Assembly (NCBI GenBank): GCA_903831745.1
Contig: CAIKYX010000129.1
Span: 1-64,000, forward strand
Reading direction: 5' to 3'
Length of the DNA: 64,000 nt
Source: Oligoflexia bacterium
GTDB taxonomy: Bacteria; Bdellovibrionota; UBA1018; CAIMNF01
This document shows, piece by piece, positions 44,666-54,079 of this stretch (positions within the stretch are counted from its first letter, which is position 1; each line of letters starts with the position of its first letter). A program made the translations under genes and the position numbers. The notes under the pieces were generated by a model that was given only the letters and a program-made list of their open reading frames with translations, did no database searches and had not been told where the DNA came from.

Positions 44666-45565
44666 ATGGAAAATAAGGAAAAAGACTCTAAAATTAAGAC
44701 CCGCCAGGGAAGCGGCTATTTAAAACAACTCTACTCGACTGCACGCACGAGCGCCGACAATACCCATAGCGGCCTGAAAGGTCTGACGACATTTCTCGTA
44801 AATTTCGTACCCGTCGAAAAAGTCGATGCTTCTGAACTTCAAGTGCGAACTCACTTTGATGATGCAGAAATCGAAGCACTTGCTCATTCAGTTAAAGAAC
44901 ACGGTGTACTTCAGCCGATTCTAGTGGTGCAAGATGGTGATCGTTATAAAGTAATCGCGGGAGAGCGTCGTTTACGTGCTTCAAAACTGGCAGGGTTAGA
45001 GCGAATTCCAGCTCGCGTTTTGAATGCAACCGATAAAGCAACGCACGAAATCGCACTCCGCGAGAATCTCGATCGCGTCGACCTTCATCCGATCGAAGAA
45101 GGCGAAGGCTACGTATCACTTTTGAATGCAAAATCTTATGCAAGCCACGAGAACATTGCAAAAGCGTTCGGAAAACCGAAATCACGCATCACTGAGTGCA
45201 TCGGCTTTACACGTTTACCTCAAGAAACCAAGGTAAATTTGCTGAATCTCGGAGTAAAAAACCGTTCACTGCTTCGTGCACTTCTCATGACACCGGTCGA
45301 GCAACATCCAGCGATGATTGCAGAAGCCGGTAAACGCGAAGACGCCGATTTTAGCATGGCCGCAAAAGGCGAAGTGCTGAAAACTGCAAACAAGAATGAA
45401 AAGAAAGCCGAAAAGCCGTTTGCATTCATGGCCACTGCCAAGAAAGTAAAAATTCCGGGCTTTACCTGGAAAGCGGGCGAAGGAAAAGAACGTCTTCAGA
45501 AATTTCAGAGTGAACTAAAAAAACTTTCTGATGCCGTAGAAAAAGCACTTTCCGATCTGAAATAA
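44666..45565 (+). CDS. parB: ParB/Spo0J-family partition protein
   Basis: ALAHSVKEHGVLQPILV, YKVIAGERRLRASKLAG, ALRENLDRVDLHPIEEGEGY, HTH region with IAKAFGKPKSRITECIGF; SD AAGGAGAA. Confidence 0.92.
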   Translation: MENKEKDSKIKTRQGSGYLKQLYSTARTSADNTHSGLKGLTTFLVNFVPVEKVDASELQVRTHFDDAEIEALAHSVKEHGVLQPILVVQDGDRYKVIAGERRLRASKLAGLERIPARVLNATDKATHEIALRENLDRVDLHPIEEGEGYVSLLNAKSYASHENIAKAFGKPKSRITECIGFTRLPQETKVNLLNLGVKNRSLLRALLMTPVEQHPAMIAEAGKREDADFSMAAKGEVLKTANKNEKKAEKPFAFMATAKKVKIPGFTWKAGEGKERLQKFQSELKKLSDAVEKALSDLK

Positions 45566-45618
45566 TACTTTTACCGCTTTATAGTCAAAGTTAAACAGAA
45601 GATATGCGCACCTAAGCC

Positions 45619-45705
45619 CCCCTGATACTTGAGCAACGACAAGAACAATCCGCAGGCTATCCAGCCGAGGACGTTCTTGTCGTTGCTCAAGTATCAGGGG
45701 TTTTT
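45619..45705 (+). terminator. Giant perfect 28-bp inverted repeat (arms 45619-45646 and 45673-45700, 26-nt loop) followed by TTTTT
   Basis: CCCCTGATACTTGAGCAACGACAAGAAC / GTTCTTGTCGTTGCTCAAGTATCAGGGG then TTTTTC; structure is certain, terminator role inferred. Confidence 0.75.
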
Positions 45706-45801
45706 CATTGCGCAAATCGCTAGCCAACTCCTTGACGCAAATAATTCAATTCTAAAGATTTCATACACTTTTTCCGATCGACATTTGAAGGATAAATCAA
45801 C

Positions 45802-48162
45802 ATGGCACTCGATGAAAAATCGAAATCGGTTTTGATGGATTTAGCAGATGGTCTCGCAAGCTTGGCCAAAGGCACTGCTCCGAAACACTTGCCACGATGT
45901 GATGATCCAACACTGAATCGAGTCATCGACAATTTCAACACCACTGTAGATTCGCTATCCGCTCAAGCAACCCAGACCAGCGAAAGTCGCGTCAGCCTAG
46001 ATGCACTCTTTACACAATCCGCAGATGCAATCATGACCCTGGCTCCTCCGGAGTGGAAATTTACCAGCTGCAATCCCGCTGCCCTTAAGCTTTTTAAAGT
46101 TTCAAGCCCAGAGGAATTCGTAAAATTAGGACCTTGGAATTTATCTCCTGAGCGCCAACCTGACGGAGGCCTCTCGTCGGTACAGGCGCCCGAAGCAATC
46201 ATGCAGGCCATGAAAACCGGCAGTCACTTTTTTGAGTGGGATCACCAGACTCTTGCTGGCGAAACAATAAATTGCACCGTACTTCTGAGCCGAGTCGACG
46301 TGAATAAAGAAAGCTATCTTCAAGCCACTGTTCGTGATGTTACCCGCAAAAAACAAATTGAAAGCGATTTTAAGAGCATTTTCTCGGACTCTCCACTAGG
46401 CATCATCCGCCTTGATTCATGCTTTTGCTATACGTCCGTAAACCCAGCTTACGAAAAATTTACCGGATATTCCGAACAGGAATTGAAAGCGATTTCAATG
46501 CTGGATTTAACCCATCCGGAAGACAAAGAGAGAACGCTCGAAAAAATTCAAGCTTTTCCAAAAAGCGGTGGAAAGCTTTTAAAACAGTTTGAAAAACGAT
46601 ACATCCATAAATCAGGCAAAACCATTTGGGGAAGATTGACAAGCCAAGCACTTCCCGATGCAAAAGGAAATTTGTCGTACCTTACCATTATTGAAGATAT
46701 CACCGAACAAAAGGCTAACGAAGTTCAAACCACCGCCATTTTGGATACCATGGCTGATGGCTTGGTAATGCAAGACAAAGACGGCGCCATTGAATCATTC
46801 AATCCAGCGGCACTTACCATTTTAGGACTCACCGAAGATCAACTACGAGGTCGGACTTCACGAGACCCTTCATGGAAAGCGATTAAGGAAGATGGCTCGC
46901 CCTTTCCGGGAGAAGAACATCCTGCCATGATTGCACTAGAAACTGGATTACCCATTAAGGGTGTGATGATGGGTTTGGTTCTTCCGGATCAAACCGAACG
47001 CTGGATTAAAATCAATGCCATTCCGTTTGAAGGAACTACAGGCCGAAGATTGGCGTGCACTTTCTCTGATGTCACTGAACTTTTTAATGCACAGAGCGAA
47101 ATTCGCTTTATGCTGGACGCCTTAAAAATCGGAGTCTGGAAATTCAATCCTGTGACCCAAGACCTTTACTGGGATAAATCGATGTATGACGTTTTTGAAC
47201 TCGAGGAGAAAGATTTTACCGGGCACTATCAAGCCTGGGAAAGTACTTTAACCCCTGAATCAAAGGGAAAAGCAGTCGAGGAGCTCGGGCAAGCCCTTCG
47301 GGGAGAAAAAGAATTCAATACCGTATTTGAAATCGAAACGAAAACCCGAGGTCGACGATTCATTTCTGGCCATGCCACCGTGATTCGCGATTCAGATAAA
47401 AAACCAATCATGATGTACGGGCTGAATACAGACGTGACCGAACAACTAAAAATAAAAAACGAATTGGAACTTGAGCGCACGAAAAGTCTTCGCAATGCCA
47501 AACTCGCGTCCTTAGGCGAAATGTCAGCCGGAATTGCACATGAAATCAATAACCCGCTCGCCATCATTGCAGGATCTGTGGGTTTACTCGAACGACTGGC
47601 CAGTGATCCTCAAAAACTGACTGCCAAAGTCGAAATGATCAAAAAATCATGCGAAAGAATTTCAAGAATCGTCACTGGCCTTAAAAAGTTCTCAAGATCG
47701 TCCGAAAAATCAAACTTCGAAACGCATGTGTTGGCGGATATTGCAAAAGAGGCTTTATTCCTCACTGAATCCAATTCAAAGCGAAACAATACACCGGTTA
47801 CTTTCGAGTGCCAGACCGAAGCTCAGGTGGTATGCGATGACGTAGAGATCGAGCAAGTGCTCGTCAACCTCGTCAACAACGCCATTGATGCGGTAAAACC
47901 AAACTCTGAAAAATGGGTTAAAATCGAACTCACAGAACGCGATACCTTTGTGGTCATTAAAGTGACCGACTCCGGTAAGGGCATTCCAGAAACCATTCAA
48001 AACAAGCTCTTCGAACCGTTTTTTACCACCAAGAGAGTTGGAGAAGGTACGGGACTTGGTTTATCGATCGCAAAGGGCATTATCGATGAGCATAAAGGCA
48101 TGATCAGCCTACTGCCAGACTGCCCGAACACCTGCTTCGAGATTTTAATTCCGAAGGCGTAA
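45802..48162 (+). CDS. Multi-PAS sensor histidine kinase
   Basis: Several PAS/PAC blocks; H-box ASLGEMSAGIAHEINNPLAIIAGS; N-box NLVNNAIDAV; DSGKGIP, GTGLGLSIAKGI. Confidence 0.93.
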   Translation: MALDEKSKSVLMDLADGLASLAKGTAPKHLPRCDDPTLNRVIDNFNTTVDSLSAQATQTSESRVSLDALFTQSADAIMTLAPPEWKFTSCNPAALKLFKVSSPEEFVKLGPWNLSPERQPDGGLSSVQAPEAIMQAMKTGSHFFEWDHQTLAGETINCTVLLSRVDVNKESYLQATVRDVTRKKQIESDFKSIFSDSPLGIIRLDSCFCYTSVNPAYEKFTGYSEQELKAISMLDLTHPEDKERTLEKIQAFPKSGGKLLKQFEKRYIHKSGKTIWGRLTSQALPDAKGNLSYLTIIEDITEQKANEVQTTAILDTMADGLVMQDKDGAIESFNPAALTILGLTEDQLRGRTSRDPSWKAIKEDGSPFPGEEHPAMIALETGLPIKGVMMGLVLPDQTERWIKINAIPFEGTTGRRLACTFSDVTELFNAQSEIRFMLDALKIGVWKFNPVTQDLYWDKSMYDVFELEEKDFTGHYQAWESTLTPESKGKAVEELGQALRGEKEFNTVFEIETKTRGRRFISGHATVIRDSDKKPIMMYGLNTDVTEQLKIKNELELERTKSLRNAKLASLGEMSAGIAHEINNPLAIIAGSVGLLERLASDPQKLTAKVEMIKKSCERISRIVTGLKKFSRSSEKSNFETHVLADIAKEALFLTESNSKRNNTPVTFECQTEAQVVCDDVEIEQVLVNLVNNAIDAVKPNSEKWVKIELTERDTFVVIKVTDSGKGIPETIQNKLFEPFFTTKRVGEGTGLGLSIAKGIIDEHKGMISLLPDCPNTCFEILIPKA

Positions 48163-49509
48163 CTAGTGCGCGTTGTAGCAGCCTGTTTTTACAGGGTGCT
48201 TCCAATCAGTGGTCTTCAGATTCATATACGATTTTTCAATATAGTTCAGAATCGCATGATCGAGATTTGCTTTCTCTTTCAGCGACTGAATCCCTGCCTT
48301 GATCTTCAAACTCAAGGTCGAATGAACCGCATCAAAGATATGCTCTTCGCCCGGCAGTCGATCGAAAAAATGCTCTTCATCGATATGATAGTAGTCTTTC
48401 GTGCCCGGAAGCTTCGAAATCAAATCATTCGAATTCACAAAACGGGCAGAAACCGGCTTGGACGGCAAATACTTCCCATCGAGTAACATCGGGCGAGGGT
48501 TCGTCAGGAAGTAATCCGCAATCTGTCTGAAATTCTGATCGCCCACTTCGGGTGATCCATAAGTATACAAACCCGCCACGTAAGGCTTATACCAATCGAT
48601 CTTGATTTTGCGCTTAGACTTGTAATTCTTAAGCGGATCTTCCTGTTTCCACAGGCTTTCGACAATCTGAGACTCAGTGAGTTCTAACTTTGGAGTTTCT
48701 TCGAGCAATAACTTAACTGCCGTAATGGTCGCTAGCGCCGCTCCCAAACTATGGCCTGTAATCAACAAAGGCTTTGCATGATCATACTTCGCAAGCTCCT
48801 TCATCAAGGGTTCCCAAATGACTTTGGTAGCAGCCATAAAGCCTGCGTGCACGCGACCCAAATCATTCTGATTGGTCATCAGCTTAAAGAAGTCACTCCA
48901 AAGGTTGTCTCCACTCGTCATGTCCGTACCTGCGAAAACCAGCACGATATACGAATCTGTTTCTGCGAATAGAATCCGGGTATCAGCGAACACCACCCGA
49001 ATCTTATTCTTAAAGCGCCTGAGCTCTTCCGGATTGGCTTTTAACTTTCCTTCTGCGAGACCTTTGATCTCCTTCCAGACGCCCGTATGCATCTTATTCG
49101 TATTTACTTCGAGCGAGCGAATGTTCTTAAAACCCATCGTGGCCAGCTTTGCATTTACCACATCGTGAGCGGGATCATTAGGAAGCACATCGTAAGACAT
49201 GGCAGACAGAAGGGCCAATGCATAGGCATTGCTCTCTTCATACTTGCCAGAAGTGGCATTGATCATCGGCGCCAGGTTTGGCGTCACATTCATAAAGCAA
49301 TCGAGCGTATGAAAGTCTTTGATTCGATCGGCTACCTTTTTCAGGTAATCTTCTGGAGTATCTTCTTCAAGGGTCGTTGAGTATTGTAGCCACGGCTGGA
49401 CATAGTTTTGCGAAGCGGGCGGATGATAGATCTGCTGAGCATCACTTACCCCGAGATTTAAAAAAGAAAACAGAAGAATGAAGCCAGAAATCATCAATCC
49501 TTTAGACAT
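48163..49509 (-). CDS. Exported lipase, class 3 family
   Basis: Signal peptide from MSKGLMIS (49509); VLVFAGTD; LLITGHSLGAALATITAVKL. Confidence 0.85.
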   Translation of the reverse strand: MSKGLMISGFILLFSFLNLGVSDAQQIYHPPASQNYVQPWLQYSTTLEEDTPEDYLKKVADRIKDFHTLDCFMNVTPNLAPMINATSGKYEESNAYALALLSAMSYDVLPNDPAHDVVNAKLATMGFKNIRSLEVNTNKMHTGVWKEIKGLAEGKLKANPEELRRFKNKIRVVFADTRILFAETDSYIVLVFAGTDMTSGDNLWSDFFKLMTNQNDLGRVHAGFMAATKVIWEPLMKELAKYDHAKPLLITGHSLGAALATITAVKLLLEETPKLELTESQIVESLWKQEDPLKNYKSKRKIKIDWYKPYVAGLYTYGSPEVGDQNFRQIADYFLTNPRPMLLDGKYLPSKPVSARFVNSNDLISKLPGTKDYYHIDEEHFFDRLPGEEHIFDAVHSTLSLKIKAGIQSLKEKANLDHAILNYIEKSYMNLKTTDWKHPVKTGCYNAH

Positions 49510-49578
49510 AAACTTTCCTTCCGACAATCCCGAGCGAAGGTTAGCATTTCGCGAGGCGATCAACCACCCTAAAACAAC

Positions 49579-49614
49579 TTCGCCCGATACAACTGAAGCA
49601 GTTGCATCGGGCGA
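49579..49614 (-). terminator. Intrinsic terminator-like hairpin after tig
   Basis: TTCGCCCGATACAACT-gaag-AGTTGCATCGGGCGAA (15/16 paired) followed on the minus strand by AAGTTGTTTTAG. Confidence 0.65.
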
Positions 49615-49645
49615 ATAAAATTTTCAATCTATCAATTCGAAGAGG

Positions 49646-50986
49646 TTAGCTCTTCTTTTCTTTGATCTTAGCCGAGCCCAGAATCATCTGAATCGTCAGC
49701 TCTTCACGAACGCGGTATTCGAAGTTCGCTTTGTCGCGTGGGCTTGTGTCGAAACGGTCCTTGACCACCTTAACGTCGACGCCAAAGTTCTTGGCAGTCT
49801 TCTGAAGTTCCTTCTCGAGATCTGCAGGAGTCACTTCGATTTTTTCTTTTTTAGCGATAGAATCGAGAAGAATTCCGGCACGAACCTGGGTCTCGGCACG
49901 CTTCTTAAAATCCTGAAGCTGGCTCATCACGGCCGACTGAATCATCTGTTCGTTAAAGCCATAACGCTTCAGTTCTTGCGAGTAATCATCAGCGAGCGCG
50001 CGCATTTGTGAATAAACCAGCGCTTGTGGAACTTCGAAGGTATTCTTTTCGATCAGTTTCTCGATCATGTTGTTACGAAGCAGATTGTCGCTCTCTTCTG
50101 CCTTGTTCTTAACCAGCATCTCGCGAGACTTGGTTTCGAAATCAGCAATGCTCTCGTAACCGAATTCTTTGGCAAGCTCTGCAGTAAACTCCGGAAGTTT
50201 CTTTTCCTTCACTTCGCGAACATGCACTTCGTACTCAGCGTCTTTACCAGCGAGGTTTGCATCATTGTAATCTGCAGGGTAGCTCATTTTAAACGTATGG
50301 TTGCCGCCTGCTTTTAAACCAGTCAGATTAGCCTCGAAATCAGGCAATAACTGACCACTTCCAAGTTCGGCATAGCGATCACCACTCAGATTGGGAGCGG
50401 CTTCCATTCCGTTTTCAGTCTTGATTTTGCCTTCGTATTTGAAATCCAAAAAGTCGCCCATCTTGGATGCGCGATCAACAGGCATCACTTCGGCTTTACG
50501 GCCAAGAAGATTGGTGCGAACACCGTCGATATCCTTGTCAGTGACTTCTGCGGTTGGCTTCTCGAGAGAAAGACCTTTGTAATCCTTAGGATCGATTTCT
50601 GGAACAATTTCGACAACCGCGCTGTAAGTCAGCGCTTCGCCTTCATGCAAATGCAGGTGAGTATGCTCGCCTGCTTCGCCCGCATGTTCGTGTGGCATCC
50701 CTTCGATTTGTGGGTCGCCCACAATGCGAAGTGGATGTTTTTTCAGAGCTTCAGTATAGGTTTCGTTGATGAGAGCATTCAGGGCCTTGCTCTTTACATC
50801 TTCACCGTAATATTGCTTTACGAGATTCAGAGGTACGTGTCCTGGGCGGAAACCTTTGATCTTCGCGGTCTTTTGAACTTCGATAAATTTTTTCTCGACC
50901 GTTTTGGTCACTTTGTCGGCCGGAATGGTGACAATGAATTTTTTCTGAATAGCGGACACGTTTTCGAGCTTGATCTGAGTTTCCAT
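49646..50986 (-). CDS. tig: Trigger factor
   Basis: KIKGFRPGHVPLNLVKQYYGEDVKSKALNALINETY; FKBP-like domain; long helical C-terminus. Confidence 0.95.
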   Translation of the reverse strand: METQIKLENVSAIQKKFIVTIPADKVTKTVEKKFIEVQKTAKIKGFRPGHVPLNLVKQYYGEDVKSKALNALINETYTEALKKHPLRIVGDPQIEGMPHEHAGEAGEHTHLHLHEGEALTYSAVVEIVPEIDPKDYKGLSLEKPTAEVTDKDIDGVRTNLLGRKAEVMPVDRASKMGDFLDFKYEGKIKTENGMEAAPNLSGDRYAELGSGQLLPDFEANLTGLKAGGNHTFKMSYPADYNDANLAGKDAEYEVHVREVKEKKLPEFTAELAKEFGYESIADFETKSREMLVKNKAEESDNLLRNNMIEKLIEKNTFEVPQALVYSQMRALADDYSQELKRYGFNEQMIQSAVMSQLQDFKKRAETQVRAGILLDSIAKKEKIEVTPADLEKELQKTAKNFGVDVKVVKDRFDTSPRDKANFEYRVREELTIQMILGSAKIKEKKS

Positions 50987-51016
50987 TTATTTTCCTTTAA
51001 ATGTGGGATTGAGAGC

Positions 51017-51820
51017 CTAAAGCTTATACCAAACGCGCTCTAAAGTCAGCCCTTTTGCAGGTGCCGTCGGCCCCACTTTCGAGCGATCTTTGGTGTCTAG
51101 AATCATCTTTACGTCACTCGCCGGACGCCTGTTTTCGCCTACCTGCAGCAGGGTTCCGGCAATTCCGCGCACCATTTGCTTTAAGAAACCGGTCCCAACT
51201 AAACGAATTCGAATGATCGAATAACCCTCTTCGTCTAAATCAGCGCCCGGATAGAGCGGCATTTTCTCACGGGTTACTTCCGCCTCAAGCAAGGTACGAA
51301 CCGTCGATTTTAGCTCCATGCCAGTCGCTTGAAATGGTTTAAAATCATGCTCGCCCCGTAGATAAGAAATTGCTTCGCTCATCGCCTGAAGATCGAGTTC
51401 CTTTTGAATCCACCAGGTCGTGTCCATCCAAAGCGGAAGCGGGCAAAGGCCTTGCTGAAAAAAATAACTGTATTGCTTGTGAGTCGCCGACTGCTGCGCA
51501 TGAAATTCATCGGGCACGCCATAGGCTTTCATCACTCGAATGTCCTGAGGTAGCAGCGAATTCATTCCGCGTCTGAATATTTCTGGCGTGAGCTTAGGGT
51601 TTGAGTTCCAAAAATGAGCGACTTGCCCAAGTGCATTCACTCCGGCATCTGTGCGACCACTTCCGACCAAAGTGGTGGTTTCATCGGTCACACTCGAAAG
51701 TGCCTGTTCGACTACTTCCTGCACACTTCGAAGCCTGGGAGCGGCTTCAGTGATGGCACCTTGCTTTTGCCAACCACAATAATTTTTACCTAAGTAGGAA
51801 AGCCTTAATGCGTACTTCAT
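51017..51820 (-). CDS. truA: tRNA pseudouridine(38-40) synthase TruA
   Basis: SYLGKNYCGWQKQ, GSGRTDAGVNALGQVAHF, FLKQMVRGIAGTLLQVG. Confidence 0.95.
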   Translation of the reverse strand: MKYALRLSYLGKNYCGWQKQGAITEAAPRLRSVQEVVEQALSSVTDETTTLVGSGRTDAGVNALGQVAHFWNSNPKLTPEIFRRGMNSLLPQDIRVMKAYGVPDEFHAQQSATHKQYSYFFQQGLCPLPLWMDTTWWIQKELDLQAMSEAISYLRGEHDFKPFQATGMELKSTVRTLLEAEVTREKMPLYPGADLDEEGYSIIRIRLVGTGFLKQMVRGIAGTLLQVGENRRPASDVKMILDTKDRSKVGPTAPAKGLTLERVWYKL

Positions 51821-51823
51821 AGA

Positions 51824-54079
51824 TTAATACTCGAAAAGAAAACCACCATAGACGCCGGCGCGAGAAATCGAAGCCGGAGAAGCGAATGAGTTCATGGTTA
51901 AAAACTCACCCATCAAGAAAACGTGCTGAATGCCTTCATGCAAATACGCCTCACGGTGCGTGTCCGGATCAAAGAAATCAAGAAGCAGCGCCGCTCCGGC
52001 TGAAGCCGTAAAGACGGTAGAGAAGCCGGTGTGTGACGGCAATCCATCGTCACGAAACTCGTCGTACCCGACTACTCCTACTCCGGCGCCCACAAATGGT
52101 CTTAGAATTCTAAAAAGGTTAAAACGATAATAGGCATCGAGGATGATCGGAAACTGAAGCAAATTAAAGTGCGTTTCAGACTTGTAATTTCCGCTGCCTC
52201 TCGGAAAATCGTAAGTCAGTCGCCCAAATCCAGCGGCATACCCGATTCCGATATCGCCACCAATTCCGAGACTGCCCCAATTTTCAGAATGAAACAATTC
52301 GCGCTCATAATGAAGCATGACGTCTGGCGCCCAGGAATCACCATAGACATCATCAAAAGATTGTCCGCCGCCATTCACTTTGATTCCGGGCGAAATGCCG
52401 ATTTTCATTCCGAGTATTTCGTGTGGCGGAGGCAACTCAGGCAGCCCCAATTTATCGCGATGCTCTTTGACGAGCTTGATAGTGCTCTCTCGCTCTTTGG
52501 CCGGAGGCATCGTTTCTTTTTGCTTTGCGGAATAATCGGTCGAGTCTGGCACCTGCGACAATTGCTTTTTCAGATCTTCACTATAACTTCCAGTCGTGGG
52601 AGCGGCTGGAGCAATCTGTTTTTTTAATTCTTCAGTATAACTGGGTGTCGCTTGTGGGCTTAAAGTACCGTTTTTTTTTAAGCGCTCGATATAAGGTTGG
52701 TAATCAGATTCTTTCGGAACCACTTCTTCGCCGTGAGCTAATTTCAATACACTCCACGCAGCAATTTCTATGGGCGCGAGAAAGTGTAAGGCCACCGAAC
52801 GAATCAGGGGTTTATCCCACGCCCACTCTGCAAGGGGCGGTGATACCTGATAGTAGTTTTCAATGAACCACTGGCCAATTTTAGATTGTGCCAGTATCTC
52901 ATCGCGAAAATGGCGGAGCATACGAACAGGAGGTGCATCGCCATCATGAAATGCAGCGGTGGCGATAAAACAACGACTCTTGGTCAAAACTCCACTAATC
53001 GGCTGAGCCTGAACACCAGTCATGGTGCACGCAGTGTTTGAAACGATTCCAGATTGGTTTTCTGCAAACACAGTCACACCGTAAGTATTATCTGATCCGT
53101 CGGTGGTATTCGGAAACCCATCGACATATTGGTCTGTACCGTCGGTTTTCAGGTAGGCCCGAATCGTTGTCGGCGGTGCAAATCCGGTCGGATCAGAGGC
53201 TGGCGCCGTGTTATTGGGAGCACCCAAAACCACGAGATTAGCCAAAGGTGCGCCCACGGTCGCACTTGGATAAAAATTCAGAGTATGCAATTTGATCGAT
53301 TGGTCACCCGGAAAATAGAATTGATCTGGAGCAGTCGGACAGGCTCCGAGGGTCGGCGGCTGATCAGAAAGCGTGATGTTAAAATTAATCGACTCGCCAT
53401 TGGCAGATGGCGCAAATGGAGGTGCCGTATCGGTCGAGTTTACAATATCCACCAACGCATACAGGGTTTGAGTCGCAGGAGTTCCGCTCGAATTACCCGC
53501 AGTGATTCCTCCGGATGCGCCGGTCACTGTAATATCCGCGGGATTAAAGCCGATACGCACATTTCCGCCTGGATTCGGATAATTGGCCGCAAAATACCGG
53601 GCATCGGTTCCGGCAGGTGTCGCACCAAACATGCAATTTGTTGCTCCACACGGAGTAGGTGCACCATCACCAGTGACACCGGCTGCACGAATCGGAATCA
53701 CCTGATTGACATTATTTTGCCCGACCAACAGTGTGACCACGAGTTTCTGCGTGCCCGATAAGCTAAATGACTTGTTCGACATGACATCTAGCCAGATCAA
53801 TTGCGTAGCTGATGCAGCAGACGCAGGAAGAGGCGTAGTGTCGACAAGCTGGGGCGCAGGTGGGTAATTATAACCAGTTGCTGCGTATTGCGGATCTACG
53901 AAACTCGCCCCACTCGGATTTCCACCAATTACTCCTGCCAAATAAAGAGTATATCCTGAGCTTCCGGTTGCGCCTTGGGGCGCGGGAGCAGGAAGATTCA
54001 CATAAAGTGCTGCTTGAGAGGACGGGGCTAGAAAAACTGCTACGAGAAGACTCAGTGCAGTGGGCTTCACCCTATTCAT
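51824..54079 (-). CDS. Exported protein: Ig/adhesin-like N-terminus, CFI-box domain, C-terminal outer-membrane barrel
   Basis: Start MNRVKPTALSLLV at 54079; CFIATAAFHDGDAPPVRMLRHFRDEILAQSKIGQWFIENYYQVSPPLAEW; barrel-like end ...GGFLFEY. Confidence 0.8.
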   Translation of the reverse strand: MNRVKPTALSLLVAVFLAPSSQAALYVNLPAPAPQGATGSSGYTLYLAGVIGGNPSGASFVDPQYAATGYNYPPAPQLVDTTPLPASAASATQLIWLDVMSNKSFSLSGTQKLVVTLLVGQNNVNQVIPIRAAGVTGDGAPTPCGATNCMFGATPAGTDARYFAANYPNPGGNVRIGFNPADITVTGASGGITAGNSSGTPATQTLYALVDIVNSTDTAPPFAPSANGESINFNITLSDQPPTLGACPTAPDQFYFPGDQSIKLHTLNFYPSATVGAPLANLVVLGAPNNTAPASDPTGFAPPTTIRAYLKTDGTDQYVDGFPNTTDGSDNTYGVTVFAENQSGIVSNTACTMTGVQAQPISGVLTKSRCFIATAAFHDGDAPPVRMLRHFRDEILAQSKIGQWFIENYYQVSPPLAEWAWDKPLIRSVALHFLAPIEIAAWSVLKLAHGEEVVPKESDYQPYIERLKKNGTLSPQATPSYTEELKKQIAPAAPTTGSYSEDLKKQLSQVPDSTDYSAKQKETMPPAKERESTIKLVKEHRDKLGLPELPPPHEILGMKIGISPGIKVNGGGQSFDDVYGDSWAPDVMLHYERELFHSENWGSLGIGGDIGIGYAAGFGRLTYDFPRGSGNYKSETHFNLLQFPIILDAYYRFNLFRILRPFVGAGVGVVGYDEFRDDGLPSHTGFSTVFTASAGAALLLDFFDPDTHREAYLHEGIQHVFLMGEFLTMNSFASPASISRAGVYGGFLFEY

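Noticed and set aside
45629-45835. 68-aa plus-strand ORF across the giant inverted repeat
   Set aside because: Coding potential arises from the inverted repeat; no SD or conserved features, and it runs into the kinase start.
43203-48162. parAB region as an integrated prophage or transposon
   Set aside because: No integrase, transposase, att-like direct repeats or phage genes are visible in the window.
53129-53761. 210-aa Arg/Gly-rich plus-strand ORF
   Set aside because: Antisense to the CFI-box barrel protein; composition is typical of a shadow frame.
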